From DAOOVD01 sp035369845 (GTDB lineage Bacteria; Bacillota; Desulfotomaculia; Desulfotomaculales; Pelotomaculaceae), in contig DAOOVD010000004.1 of NCBI GenBank assembly GCA_035369845.1, forward strand, positions 19,270 through 83,269: a stretch of DNA of 64,000 bases, in the 5' to 3' direction. Below are positions 25,960-34,487 of the stretch, one piece after another. Every line of letters starts with the position of its first letter. Position 1 is the first letter of the stretch. The notes below the pieces were generated by a model. It had not been told where the DNA came from and ran no database searches. It saw nothing but the letters and a program-made list of their open reading frames with translations. The position numbers and the translations under genes are program-made.

Positions 25960-26268
25960 ATGGCGTTTGAAGTTTACAAGCCCCGGGGAGAAAGAGTGCC
26001 CAAGTTGCCTTTAGTTACGATTTCAAAGAATTCGATTGTATTAAACAAACATGCCCGCGAAAAATTGAATACGGAAATGGTCGAATTGGCTTATGATCGT
26101 GAAACTAATACGATCAGGATAAAAGCTACGGATGACGGGCAAAACATTAAGAAAACAAAAGTTTTTAGCAGGGGATTTTTCAATCATTTCAACATTACTG
26201 CCAAAGGAAAATTTCAGGCGAAATACAGCGAAAAAGAGAATGCGCTGTATGTGAATCTGAATCAGTAA
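25960..26268 (+). CDS. Hypothetical protein, 102 residues
   Basis: Begins MAFEVYKPRGERVPKLPLVT and is rich in beta-strand-like, charged sequence; no membrane segment, no Cys. The pattern LPLVTISKNSIVLNKHAREKL, placing a short strand and a helix near the start, loosely resembles AbrB/MazE-like or Firmicute DNA-binding swapped-hairpin proteins, but this is only an impression. It stands alone under a perfect promoter, with no partner gene, and its surroundings are AT-rich. It could be a small, well-expressed regulator; function is unknown. Confidence 0.6.
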   Translation: MAFEVYKPRGERVPKLPLVTISKNSIVLNKHAREKLNTEMVELAYDRETNTIRIKATDDGQNIKKTKVFSRGFFNHFNITAKGKFQAKYSEKENALYVNLNQ

Positions 26269-26298
26269 AACCCCGCGTTCGTCCGGCAAAAAGGGCAT

Positions 26299-26315
26299 CC
26301 GGACGGACCGTCCGG
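26299..26315. repeat. GC-rich palindrome after the 102-residue gene
   Basis: CCGGACGG (26299-26306), A, CCGTCCGG (26308-26315). It sits in a GC-rich stretch (26280-26370) with further self-complementary sequence. There is no T-run, so its role as a terminator is uncertain. Confidence 0.5.
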
Positions 26316-26395
26316 CGGCGGGCGGGCGCGAAACCGCTGCCGCCGCCCGAAGTGGCCGGGACGGCGCCCTTTAACATGATTGTTCCTGCTGTTTA

Positions 26396-26434
26396 CATCA
26401 TGGGCGGTTAATTTCCGGTTAACCGCCCATGATG
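26396..26434. promoter_or_regulatory. 16-bp perfect inverted repeat upstream of the Nudix gene
   Basis: Left arm 26396-26411 (starts CATCATGGGCGG), right arm 26419-26434 (ends CGCCCATGATG), seven-base loop. It is 28 bases before the Nudix start. It has no T-tract, so it may be an operator or an RNA hairpin affecting translation. Confidence 0.6.
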
Positions 26435-26462
26435 TGTCATCAAGGCTTTGGAGGTAGCAAGC

Positions 26463-26987
26463 TTGAACCAGAGGTTTTTTTACTGCCCGAAATGCGGGGG
26501 CGGTTTGTATTACTCAAGGCGCGGTGAGAGAGACCGGCTGACCTGTTCAAAGTGCGGTTATATTTTCTACGAGAACCCGGTGGTCGGGGTGGCCGTAATT
26601 GTTTTGAACGGGGAAGGGAAAATTCTTCTCGGCAGAAGAAGCGGCAGTTACAGGGGATTGTGGTGCATACCGTGCGGTTATGTGGAGTACGATGAAGACG
26701 TGTTTGATGCGGCGGTGCGCGAACTGAAGGAGGAAACCGGTTTAGACGCGAAAATTAAAGAGGTTTATACGGTCCAGTCCAATTTTCACAATCCCGAAGT
26801 GCACACAGTGGGCATCTGGTTTATTGCCGAATCTGCCGCCGGGGAGTTGCGGGCGCAGGGTGACCTGGACGAGGTCGGTTACTTCGACTTGATGTCCCCG
26901 CCGCCGCTGGCGTTTCCGACCGATGAGGCGGTGATAAAAAAACTGGCCCAAGAAAAAGCGCTGAGGAATAAGACAACGCAGTTTTAA
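26463..26987 (+). CDS. Nudix hydrolase with N-terminal zinc ribbon
   Basis: 174 residues. Two CxxC pairs (FYCPKCGGG and LTCSKCGY) form a zinc ribbon at about 6-30, followed by a Nudix domain whose box is complete: GYVEYDEDVFDAAV then RELKEETGL. This arrangement resembles NudC-type or ADP-ribose/NADH pyrophosphatases, but the specific substrate cannot be told. The TTG at 26463 has GGAGGT seven bases upstream; TTG 26448 overlaps it and is rejected. Confidence 0.85.
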   Translation: MNQRFFYCPKCGGGLYYSRRGERDRLTCSKCGYIFYENPVVGVAVIVLNGEGKILLGRRSGSYRGLWCIPCGYVEYDEDVFDAAVRELKEETGLDAKIKEVYTVQSNFHNPEVHTVGIWFIAESAAGELRAQGDLDEVGYFDLMSPPPLAFPTDEAVIKKLAQEKALRNKTTQF

Positions 26988-27025
26988 TTGAGCCTGGAAT
27001 ATTGATTTTTATCCTTGCATTTATT

Positions 27026-28534
27026 TCATTTGAATTTACCTGTCAGAAAGCTTCTTACCGCATCTTTCATGCTGTTTTTATCCGTCACCTTCCTGTGCAG
27101 CACAGGTTTTTGATCGAGGTCCCTGAGAGCGGGGGGGATCTCCATGCCGCTGGCCGCCGAGAGGACTTTCAGCAGTTCAAGTTCGGTTTTCCCCTTTACC
27201 GTGTTTTCGCCGAGAATGGCTTTGGCGACGCTCTCGTTGAATTTAAAGGGGCTGGCTGTCGAGGCTACGACGGTTTTGGTGGGGTCTCCGGTAGCCAGCG
27301 CGTATTTTTCATACACATTCAGCCCCACCGCCGTATGAGTATCGGCAACGTAGCCGGAGCGCCGGAAAAATGTCCTGATGGTTTCCAGGGTTTCCCCGTC
27401 GTCGGCGAAGTCGGACCAGAAAAGCGTGTTTATCAGCCCGTATGTCTGCTCGTCGACCCGGTACATCCCCGTATTGTTCAGGCCGGCCATCCATTCCCGG
27501 ATTTTCGCTCCGTTGCGGCTGCAAAGGTGATAGAGCAGGCGCTCCAGGTTGCTTGATACGAGAATGTCCATTGACGGGGAGATTGTCTTCTTAAACTGGC
27601 GCCCGCGGTTGTAGATCCCGGTACGGATGAAGTCGGCAAGGACGTTGTTGGAGTTGGCGGCGCAGATCAGCCTGTTGACCGGCAGCCCCATTTCGTATGC
27701 GTAAAAGGCAGCAAGGATGTTGCCGAAATTCCCGGTGGGCACGACGAAGTTCACCTTTTCGCCGGGTTTGATCTCGCCTCTTGCCGAAAGGTCCAGGTAG
27801 GCTGAGAAGTAATAAACGATTTGGGGCGCCAGCCTGCCCCAGTTGATGGAATTTGCCGAAGACAGCTTGCAGTTCAGTTTCAGGAGTTCCCGGCTGAATT
27901 CCTCATCCGCGAAAATCTCTTTTACCCCTGCCTGGACGTCGTCGAAGTTGCCCTTAACGGCCGCCACCGCGACGTTGTCCCCTTCCTGGGTTACCATCTG
28001 CAGTTTCTGGATCTCGCTGACGCCGTCCTCGGGGTAAAAGACGATAATTTCCGTTCCCCGGACATTTTTGAAACCTTCCAGGGCCGCCTTGCCGGTGTCG
28101 CCGGAGGTCGCCGTCAGAATCACGACGGTCGAATCCTCCCCGGTTTTAGCGGCAGCCCTGGTCAAAAGGCGGGGAAGAATTTGCAGCGCCAGATCCTTGA
28201 AAGCGCAGGTAGGCCCGTGCCACAGTTCCAGAATGAACAGCGAAGCGTCCAGTTTGTGCACCGGCGCTATTTCCGGGGAGTCGAACCTTTCCCCGTTGTA
28301 GGCGGACTCCACGCATTCCTTGATTTCTTCAGCCGCGTAGTCACTCAAGTATTCTTGCAGTATTACGGCTGCCCTGTCCCGGTAGCTGTGACCGGCCATG
28401 CTCCCGAGACGTTCGGGCGGTACGGGCGCCGTCCTTTCGGGAACGAACAGCCCTCCGTCCGGGGCCATGCCCGTTTTTATCGCCACCGCGGATGAAACCT
28501 TTGCGGACAACCCCCTGGTGCTTTCGTACAGCAT
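27026..28534 (-). CDS. thrC: Threonine synthase
   Basis: 502 residues, the size of the long form of ThrC. It converts O-phosphohomoserine to threonine with pyridoxal phosphate. The PLP lysine is in HGPTCAFKDLALQ (about residue 117), and the phosphate-binding loop is TATSGDTGKAAL and VPTGNFGN. It is monocistronic, in the opposite orientation to its neighbours. The start ATG is supported by the conserved beginning MLYESTRG. Confidence 0.95.
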   Translation of the reverse strand: MLYESTRGLSAKVSSAVAIKTGMAPDGGLFVPERTAPVPPERLGSMAGHSYRDRAAVILQEYLSDYAAEEIKECVESAYNGERFDSPEIAPVHKLDASLFILELWHGPTCAFKDLALQILPRLLTRAAAKTGEDSTVVILTATSGDTGKAALEGFKNVRGTEIIVFYPEDGVSEIQKLQMVTQEGDNVAVAAVKGNFDDVQAGVKEIFADEEFSRELLKLNCKLSSANSINWGRLAPQIVYYFSAYLDLSARGEIKPGEKVNFVVPTGNFGNILAAFYAYEMGLPVNRLICAANSNNVLADFIRTGIYNRGRQFKKTISPSMDILVSSNLERLLYHLCSRNGAKIREWMAGLNNTGMYRVDEQTYGLINTLFWSDFADDGETLETIRTFFRRSGYVADTHTAVGLNVYEKYALATGDPTKTVVASTASPFKFNESVAKAILGENTVKGKTELELLKVLSAASGMEIPPALRDLDQKPVLHRKVTDKNSMKDAVRSFLTGKFK

Positions 28535-28716
28535 TACACATCCTCCCGCTTAAAACTCCGTCAGGTTGATTAACTTGAAGTAATACACTAACATTAAACA
28601 CCAAAAAAAATTTTCAGTAAAGAAAAAAAATGAAGCAACTGTATTTCGAGCCGGGCACAGGTAAATATTTCCGGAAAATTGGGCAGGATATGGATAAAGA
28701 ATTCCGGAGGAGGACA

Positions 28717-29772
28717 ATGAAAGCGCCCCGATTTTTTTTAAAACTAAAAGGGTTGAATTTGCGCCGCAGCTACCTGAGTTGGCAGGAAAGGAGCCGGAGA
28801 GGCGCCCTTTTGCGCTATTACGTCAACAAGCCGAAAGAAGACGCCAGGAGCGTTTTGGGGAAAGGGCTGGACATGCTTGCCGGCCTTGTCCTGATCTGGT
28901 CGGCGGGCTTTTTGCTTGTTTTCGGTCTTACCGGCGAGGTCCGGACCGCTCTCGTTTTTTCGGCGCCGCTCGCGGCTGCCGGCGCCTTGCTGGCAAGAAA
29001 AATCCTGAAGCACGGCCTGCAGAAACGCAGGTTGCAGAAAAAGTTATGGGCCGCCGGGCAGAAGATCGCGGGGGATATTTCATCGATGAGTTCCCGGAAC
29101 GAGTTCGTATCTTACGTCAGGGACATTCTGGCGGGTTTGCCGGGTTTCTTCGAAGCGGGTGGAAAAACAAAAGAGAAGGAACCGGCTGCCGCCGGAAATG
29201 GAGGGATCGACCTGGTGGGCCTTTACAACGGCGTGCCGCTGGCTGTTCGCTGCCGCTTTCAGCGCGGCGGGGAGAATGCCGGTCCGCCGGAGATCCGGGA
29301 CTTTGCCGTTTCTCTTGAACTGGCGGGTTACAAAAACGGTCTTTATATAACCTCCGGTGATTTCGTGCCCGGCGTTTTGCCCGCAGTGAGGGAAGCTGCC
29401 CGCAAGGGGATAAACATCAAGCCGGTAAACTGCTGCAAGCTGATCGATCTGGCCAGGCGGGCCGGATTCGGAGCTTTCGGCGCGGAAGAGAGCGGGCAGC
29501 CCGGCGGGAGGGAAAAATCCCGCCGGCGGGCCGGCATCGGCTTGTTTTTGGATTTTGCCCTTGCATCCAGGAAAAAGGCCGGTTTGTACATGTTTTGCGG
29601 ACTGTTGCTTTGGGGCGGCCACGTCGTCCTGAAAGGGAGCACGCCGCTCAGCCTGCTGTATCTGTTTTTTGCCGTATTGAACCTTGCTGCCGGCGCCTGC
29701 AGTCTGATTTACTGCAAAACCCTGGAAGGGGAGGATCCGCTCGAGGGTCTTGAAGTGGAAAACCGCCGGTAA
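28717..29772 (+). CDS. Membrane protein with Mrr-like restriction-endonuclease fold
   Basis: 351 residues. Two membrane segments near 55-95 and two near the C-terminus (about 285-335) flank a soluble region. In it, GIDLVGLYNGVPLAVRCRFQ resembles the D...xV.C(K/R) core of Mrr-type endonucleases (D-(x)n-ExK family: Asp in IDL, a hydrophobic strand ending VRCRF), then AGYKNGLYITSGDF, typical of Mrr-like domains. The usual Lys of the ExK/QxK motif appears as Arg, so activity is doubtful. The ATG at 28717 follows CGGAGGAGG; earlier ATGs are less likely. No partner methylase is adjacent. Confidence 0.55.
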   Translation: MKAPRFFLKLKGLNLRRSYLSWQERSRRGALLRYYVNKPKEDARSVLGKGLDMLAGLVLIWSAGFLLVFGLTGEVRTALVFSAPLAAAGALLARKILKHGLQKRRLQKKLWAAGQKIAGDISSMSSRNEFVSYVRDILAGLPGFFEAGGKTKEKEPAAAGNGGIDLVGLYNGVPLAVRCRFQRGGENAGPPEIRDFAVSLELAGYKNGLYITSGDFVPGVLPAVREAARKGINIKPVNCCKLIDLARRAGFGAFGAEESGQPGGREKSRRRAGIGLFLDFALASRKKAGLYMFCGLLLWGGHVVLKGSTPLSLLYLFFAVLNLAAGACSLIYCKTLEGEDPLEGLEVENRR

Positions 29773-29830
29773 TTTCTTCAGGTCCGGATAATCCCGGCCG
29801 GCGCCGGAGCTTTAAATAACAGGCCCGCAG

Positions 29831-29906
29831 GTTTAAATGAAGGCTGTCGCGGACAGCCTGTCCGCTCCTCCAATTTCGCAGCCTCGCTGCGCCGGGTTCA
29901 TTTAAC
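29831..29906. repeat. Palindromic intergenic element
   Basis: AGGCTGTC (29841-29848) and GACAGCCT (29852-29859) form a perfect hairpin inside a larger imperfect palindrome: GTTTAAATGAA (29831-29841) and TTCATTTAAC (29897-29906). It lies 60 bases after the Mrr-like gene. It resembles a small mobile or REP-like palindromic unit. Confidence 0.5.
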
Positions 29907-30057
29907 GACGCTACGCGAAAGAGCAGCGGCTTCAACGGCAGGAAGATTTCAATGCTATGATAAAAATAGTTTGTCGACAACCTCATCCTTACAGGGCTTG
30001 TTTTTGCAGGCTGTGCCCGTTATCATAGTATAAAACGGCAGATAAACAGGAGCTGGA

Positions 30058-30807
30058 ATGATAAAGGACTACCGCAAGTGGTTTCTGGGCCGGGTAAAGA
30101 GAGCCATAACCGGTTTCGGCATGATTCAGGACGGTGACAGGCTGGCGGTGGGGTTGTCCGGCGGAAAGGACAGCACCTCGCTTTTGCACGCTTTGCACCT
30201 GATCAGCCGTTCGGCGCCTGTCAGATTCGGGCTGGAGGCGGTTTACGTCGACCTTGGCTGGCCGGTGGATACCGCTGCGCTGCAGGAATTCTGCCGGGAC
30301 CGGGATGTAGCCCTGCACATTGTTAAAACAGAAATCGCCGAAATCGTTTTTGAGGCGAGGAAAGGGGAGAATCCCTGCGCCCTGTGCGCTCACCTGCGCA
30401 GAGGGGCTTTTCACGGAAAGGCTTTGGAGCTTGGCTGCAACAAGGTTGCCCTCGGTCACCATCTTGACGACGTCATTGAAACATTTTTGATGAGCCTGAT
30501 TTACACCGGCCAGTTTCGCACCTTTTCCCCCCGTACCTTTTTAGACCGGACCGGACTTACCATGATCAGGCCGCTGATCTTCCTGCCGTCGGAAGAGATC
30601 CGCAAATGGGTGGAAATGGAAAGACTGCCGGCTTTGCCGAATCCGTGCCCGGCGAGCAACGCTACGAAGAGAACCGAGGCCAGGGAACTGCTGGCTTTGC
30701 TTGCAGGGCGCTTTCCCGGTTTGAAGGAGCGCTTTCTTACCGCGCTTCAGACCTTTGACGAGCGTAATCTTTGGCCCGTTATCCGCCGCAGCGGATACGG
30801 AGATTAG
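30058..30807 (+). CDS. TtcA-like tRNA 2-thiolation ATP pyrophosphatase
   Basis: 249 residues. PP-loop ATPase with SGGKDSTSLL (about residues 35-44), Asp-rich YVDLGWP, and NPCALCAHLRRG: the CxxC cysteines and the GHHLDDVIETFLMSL motif are those of the TtcA/TilS-like group that activates tRNA cytidine or uridine and transfers sulfur. TtcA makes 2-thiocytidine-32 with an iron-sulfur cluster. A third conserved Cys is in NPCPASNATKR. The start is ATG 30058. The exact tRNA position modified is inferred. Confidence 0.8.
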   Translation: MIKDYRKWFLGRVKRAITGFGMIQDGDRLAVGLSGGKDSTSLLHALHLISRSAPVRFGLEAVYVDLGWPVDTAALQEFCRDRDVALHIVKTEIAEIVFEARKGENPCALCAHLRRGAFHGKALELGCNKVALGHHLDDVIETFLMSLIYTGQFRTFSPRTFLDRTGLTMIRPLIFLPSEEIRKWVEMERLPALPNPCPASNATKRTEARELLALLAGRFPGLKERFLTALQTFDERNLWPVIRRSGYGD

Positions 30808-30882
30808 GCGGGAGTCGTGTTTTCAGTTCTTGCCGGATGGAGATGTGACTGCCGCTTTTATATTTTACGGGGGTGATAAAAA

Positions 30883-31641
30883 ATGACGTACGAGGAAAAA
30901 ATCGACAGTCTGGCCGGTCTTTTGTGTATGTCCAAGCGCACTTTTGCCCTCACAGGCGCCGGAATCAGCACCGAAAGCGGCATACCCGACTTCCGCAGTC
31001 CCGGTACTGGTCTCTGGACGAAGTTCGATCCGGTAAAGGTCGCCACCGTATCCGCCCTGCGCCGCGATCCGGCGGCCTTTTACAGAATCAACCTCGACCG
31101 CTGGACAAGATATTCGGAAGCAAAGCCCAATGCCGCCCATTACGCCCTCGCCCGCCTGGAAGGAGAAGGACTTCTGGAAGGAGTGATTACCCAGAACATC
31201 GACGGACTACACCGTCAGGCGGGTTCGAAAAACGTCTGGGAAGTCCACGGCCACCTGCGCACCTGCCGCTGTATGGAATGTCAAAAGAGTTACCCGTTTG
31301 ATTTTTTGACAAATCAGTTCAATTCCGGGATTAATCCTCCACGCTGCCGGGAATGCCGGGGAGTATTGAGGCTGGACGTGGTCCTCTTCGAAGACCCGAT
31401 GGGGGAGGATTTCTTCCAAGCCATCCGCGTTCTGACCGGCTGTCAGCTTCTCATAGTTGTGGGAAGCAGCCTTCAGGTGTATCCGGTTGCCTCCCTGCCC
31501 GAAAAAGCCGGCCGGCTGGCGATAATAAATCAGGGGCCGACCCCCTGGGACGACCGTGCCGACGTTGTCATCAACGACAGGGCGGGAAAGGTCTTCACCG
31601 ACATTATCAGCGCTCTGGGCAAAAAAGGCGTCCGTCTTTAG
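30883..31641 (+). CDS. Sirtuin (NAD-dependent protein deacylase)
   Basis: 252 residues. Sir2 motifs in order: GAGISTESGIPDFRS (NAD site), TQNIDGLHRQAGS (catalytic His is in the later EVHGHLRT), two CxxC pairs (CRCMEC and CRECRG) binding zinc, and VVGSSLQVYPVA. The chain is of typical bacterial CobB length. It removes acyl groups from protein lysines using NAD. GGGGGTGAT precedes the ATG. Confidence 0.94.
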   Translation: MTYEEKIDSLAGLLCMSKRTFALTGAGISTESGIPDFRSPGTGLWTKFDPVKVATVSALRRDPAAFYRINLDRWTRYSEAKPNAAHYALARLEGEGLLEGVITQNIDGLHRQAGSKNVWEVHGHLRTCRCMECQKSYPFDFLTNQFNSGINPPRCRECRGVLRLDVVLFEDPMGEDFFQAIRVLTGCQLLIVVGSSLQVYPVASLPEKAGRLAIINQGPTPWDDRADVVINDRAGKVFTDIISALGKKGVRL

Positions 31642-31743
31642 TATGAAAAGAATTCATCTCATACAGGAGGAAATGCAAAAAAAGACGAATATTATGAACT
31701 GTGGGAAATGTCCGGCGACATGAGAGGAAAGGGGTGAACCGTT

Positions 31744-32409
31744 ACGATACCCTTAAAAGACGACATTCCTTCGAGAACCTTCCCGATTGTAAACATCACC
31801 CTTATTGTGGTCAATTTCTTGTTTTTTGCTTACGAGTTGTCCCTGGGAAAATATCTGGACTTTTACATATACAGCCACGGTGTTATTCCGGCCATGCTGG
31901 TGGCCGAGGGATTTACCGCGGAACAGATAACCCGGCTCACAACCGCCATGTTCCTGCACGGCGGCTGGTTCCACGTATTGAGCAACATGCTCTACCTGTG
32001 GATCTTCGGGGACAACGTCGAGGACCGGATGGGGCATTTCAAGTATCTTGTCTTTTATCTTCTGACAGGTTATGTCGCAACTATCGCCCATGTCCTGTAC
32101 ACGCCGGTTTCCCCCGTTCCCATGATCGGCGCCAGCGGGGCGATTGCGGGGGTGCTGGGGGCCTACCTGATTCTGTTCCCTTACGCACGGGTGTTGACCC
32201 TGGTATTCATTTTCATATTCATCCAGATTGTACCCATACCCGCGTTAATATTTCTGGGTATCTGGTTTGTCCTGCAGTTCCTGAACGGCACCGCCAGCCT
32301 TTCGGCCCAGACCGCCCAGAGCGTGGCTTTTTGGGCGCATATAGGAGGTTTCGTGTCGGGCATGCTGCTTGTCAAGCTCTTCGCCGGGCGGAGAAGATAT
32401 GCCGGATAG
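31744..32409 (+). CDS. Rhomboid family intramembrane serine protease with non-standard start
   Basis: Six membrane segments; catalytic Ser in GASGAIAGVLGAYL and His in FWAHIGGFVSG, with HGGWFHVLSNMLYLW as the loop motif. The conserved rhomboid beginning IPLKDDIPSRTFPIVNI lies at 31747-31800, upstream of the first normal start codon (GTG 31807), which would cut into the first membrane segment. A stop codon is in frame at 31735-31737 and only ACG (31744) or ATA (31747) could begin the chain, with AAAGGGGTG seven bases upstream. Either a rare start codon is used or a base is wrong; about 221 residues. Confidence 0.8.
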   Translation, partial: TIPLKDDIPSRTFPIVNITLIVVNFLFFAYELSLGKYLDFYIYSHGVIPAMLVAEGFTAEQITRLTTAMFLHGGWFHVLSNMLYLWIFGDNVEDRMGHFKYLVFYLLTGYVATIAHVLYTPVSPVPMIGASGAIAGVLGAYLILFPYARVLTLVFIFIFIQIVPIPALIFLGIWFVLQFLNGTASLSAQTAQSVAFWAHIGGFVSGMLLVKLFAGRRRYAG

Positions 32410-32496
32410 GACGCGGTCATCCTTAATTTACCTCGTATTTTAAAAAGGATTGCCGGGCCTGCTGTCGAATCTCTTCGCAAGGTGGAGGTGACGGCG

Positions 32497-32667
32497 TTGA
32501 TCAGGTTTACATGCGACTGCGGGAATGATGATCCCGAAGGATTTGATATTTACGTTTCCCAAAGCGATCTCTGCGGTATCCTGACGGTTTTTTGCAAGTG
32601 TTGCGGGGATATCAAAGAAGACCTGGTGACATGCAGCAGAGATTCGATAATGCTGAAAGCGCAATAA
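32497..32667 (+). CDS. Small cysteine-rich protein
   Basis: 56 residues starting MIRFTCDCGNDDPEGFDIYV. Seven cysteines (CDC, LCG, FCKCCG, TCS) suggest a zinc or iron-sulfur mini-domain; the first GFDIYVSQSDLCGI segment looks like a strand-helix. The TTG at 32497 has GGAGGTG six bases upstream. No family recognised. It lies 87 bases after the rhomboid gene, and a repeat element starts three bases after its stop. Confidence 0.55.
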   Translation: MIRFTCDCGNDDPEGFDIYVSQSDLCGILTVFCKCCGDIKEDLVTCSRDSIMLKAQ

Positions 32668-32900
32668 CTTCGGAGCGAAAGCCAATGAGTGAGCGGTGAC
32701 AAAGCACTGCCAAAAGGGCGCCAACAGCTATAAACGAAGGCAGCGCTTTCGTCAGCGGCCAACGATATTGTATAGCACCGGCTGCAATCCTGCACAAGTG
32801 AGCTGTGTTTTGTCAAAAGCGAACGATTTTGCGCAGCGAGGCTGCGAAACCGGGGGCGCGGACACGGACGTCGCGCCAGCCTGAACTGAACCAGGAAGGT
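32668..32900. repeat. Non-coding repeat copy D
   Basis: Bases 32670-32712 are identical (43 of 43) to 59711-59753, containing GAGTGAGCGGTGACAAAGC. GGCAGCGCTTTCGTC follows at 32739-32753, and TTTTGTCAAAAGCGAACG (32807-32824) matches the left end of copy B. The block starts just after the stop of the small cysteine-rich gene. No gene. Confidence 0.7.
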
Positions 32901-32950
32901 GAGTTGAAGGCGGCCCGGTTTCGCCTTAAAGCTTGCAGTCAAGAACCTCG

Positions 32951-32976
32951 AACCCTGCGGCCATGCAGGGTTTTTT
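32951..32976 (+). terminator. Intrinsic terminator
   Basis: AACCCTGC (32951-32958) pairs with GCAGGGTT (32965-32972), six-base loop, followed by T residues to 32976. It closes the transcript that ends with repeat copy D. Confidence 0.85.
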
Positions 32977-33057
32977 AACGCTGCGGATATTTGTCATTCC
33001 TGAGCCCGCGGTGTATCCCCCGTCATATAATGTATAAAAAACGTGGGGGCGAATGGT

Positions 33058-33816
33058 ATGATCCTGTTCGTGCACGGCATGGGCCACAGCGACGATCGTA
33101 TGTACTGGAAGGAATGGGCCGGCCCGCTGCGCGCCGCGCTTTCAGGCGAGGGGCTCGATTTGGGGGAGGATCGATTCGGGGGGGTTTACTATTACGACCT
33201 TGTGCCGCGTCCCGGTATGGGGGGGAGCGGCGCGGAAAGCATCCGGACGCATGTTCATGATTTGAAAGAGAGGGCGGTAAGCGAATTCAGTCTGGCGCGC
33301 GCCGGTTTTGCGGGGAGCATTGAGGCGGTCAAAAAGCTTTCGCAGCAGGTTGTCGACAACTTCGGCGACATATTCGCCTACCTTTACCTGGAAAAGATCC
33401 ACCGTTCCGTCAACGACCGCGTTTATGAGGCTATAGGGAACAGTGCCGCGCCGGCGCATCTCGTCGGCTACAGCCTGGGATCCGTGGTCTGCTACTGTGC
33501 CCTTAAGGAGAACCCTGCCGCCGCCCGGCGGGTAGCCCAGTTGATCATGGTCGGCAGCCCGCTTTTCTGGTTGAAGCGCGGAGTGGCAGAGCATGCCGAC
33601 CTTGACTCGAGACCTGAGACAGGGCGCTTTGTAAATATCGCGGGAATCCTGGACATTGCGTGGCCGCAAGCGGTTCCCGGAATAATAAAGGGACTGGACA
33701 GCCATGTGGAGTTTTCCATCAACCCGTTTGACCCGATAAAAGGGCACCGGGAATACTTTTCCAAGGAACAGGCCTTGAAAGTTATTGCCGGGGAATTAAA
33801 AAAAGGATGGCTTTAG
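33058..33816 (+). CDS. Alpha/beta hydrolase-like protein
   Basis: 252 residues. It starts with a strand and the oxyanion-like MILFVHGMGHSDD, and has a nucleophile elbow VGYSLGSVVCY (Ser at about 146). These are features of lipase/esterase-like alpha/beta hydrolases that act on an unknown ester. A long helical insert (about 75-120) lies between. The likely acid and His partners (Asp near 191-195, His near 238) are less certain. The ATG at 33058 is preferred over an upstream GTG 33043. Confidence 0.7.
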   Translation: MILFVHGMGHSDDRMYWKEWAGPLRAALSGEGLDLGEDRFGGVYYYDLVPRPGMGGSGAESIRTHVHDLKERAVSEFSLARAGFAGSIEAVKKLSQQVVDNFGDIFAYLYLEKIHRSVNDRVYEAIGNSAAPAHLVGYSLGSVVCYCALKENPAAARRVAQLIMVGSPLFWLKRGVAEHADLDSRPETGRFVNIAGILDIAWPQAVPGIIKGLDSHVEFSINPFDPIKGHREYFSKEQALKVIAGELKKGWL

Positions 33817-33929
33817 TATCCGGGACCGGTGCGTTTTAAACGCGAAAACCGCCTGTCGCGGGCGGCTGGGAAGCTGCGCGGACTTGAAAGGCGGCTTTTC
33901 TTTATGGTATGCCTGCTTGCTTCGTCAGC

Positions 33930-33964
33930 GGCCGGAAGCTTTAAATGCGCTCCGGCCGGTTTTA
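33930..33964. terminator. Probable bidirectional terminator
   Basis: GGCCGGA (33930-33936) and TCCGGCC (33951-33957), followed by GGTTTT. It lies between the hydrolase gene (plus) and the converging DUF3243 gene (minus). Confidence 0.55.
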
Positions 33965-33986
33965 CACGCCCCGTTGCAGCAGCGGT

Positions 33987-34250
33987 TTATTTTTTGCTTG
34001 CGAGCTTGGTCATGAGGCTGGCCAGCACCTGTTTTTCCTGTTGGTCGGCTACGTCCCACAGTTCTTTGACTGTCTTTTGTTCGGGGTTGGCGGGAGGCAC
34101 GTTTTGCGCCAGCAGGTCCCCCACCTGCTGGGCCATCGATGTAATCTGCTCCCGGGAGATACCCAGTTCTTCGGCAAATTCAACCGCCTGTCCGAGAGTT
34201 TTTTTCCAGTTTTCCCAACTGGAGTTGGCAATATTCAAGTTTAGATTCAT
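33987..34250 (-). CDS. DUF3243 family protein
   Basis: 87 residues, helical, beginning MNLNLNIANSSWENWKKTLG and with the family pattern EFAEELGISREQITSMAQQVG, matching DUF3243 (YmfJ-type) of Bacilli and Clostridia. Function is unknown. It is transcribed alone. It supports the assignment of the organism to the Firmicutes. Confidence 0.85.
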   Translation of the reverse strand: MNLNLNIANSSWENWKKTLGQAVEFAEELGISREQITSMAQQVGDLLAQNVPPANPEQKTVKELWDVADQQEKQVLASLMTKLASKK

Positions 34251-34335
34251 TTTATCCGCACTCCTTTTATCGGGTTTGAAAGTTAGTCTGCCCAGTTTTG
34301 CTCCATTTATACTTATTTTGGATAACCACCGCCGG

Positions 34336-34363
34336 CGAAGGGCGCCGCCCTCTTTTTGGCGCG
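34336..34363. repeat. 28-bp direct repeat, copy 1
   Basis: Exactly the same 28 bases as at 35852-35879 (it starts CGAAGGGCGCCGCCC and ends TTGGCGCG). It includes AGGGC-GCC-GCCCT followed by CTTTTT, a short terminator-like hairpin. The two copies flank the copper-amine-oxidase-like gene. Confidence 0.7.
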
Positions 34364-34487
34364 CTGCGCCTTTGTTGATTTTTTTGTTTTTCCATTATGT
34401 TACAGGAAGTTGCCGCCTCAATTGGGAAGGTGTTGCATGTTAAGCGTAGAACAATAGATGAAAATAACTTTGAATAGGGGTGGTGTC

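Noticed and set aside
31672..31721. Tiny frame (MQKKTNIMNC...) with AGGAGGAA just before it, upstream of rhomboid
   Set aside because: The ribosome site is only two bases from the ATG and the peptide is 16 residues; probably chance.
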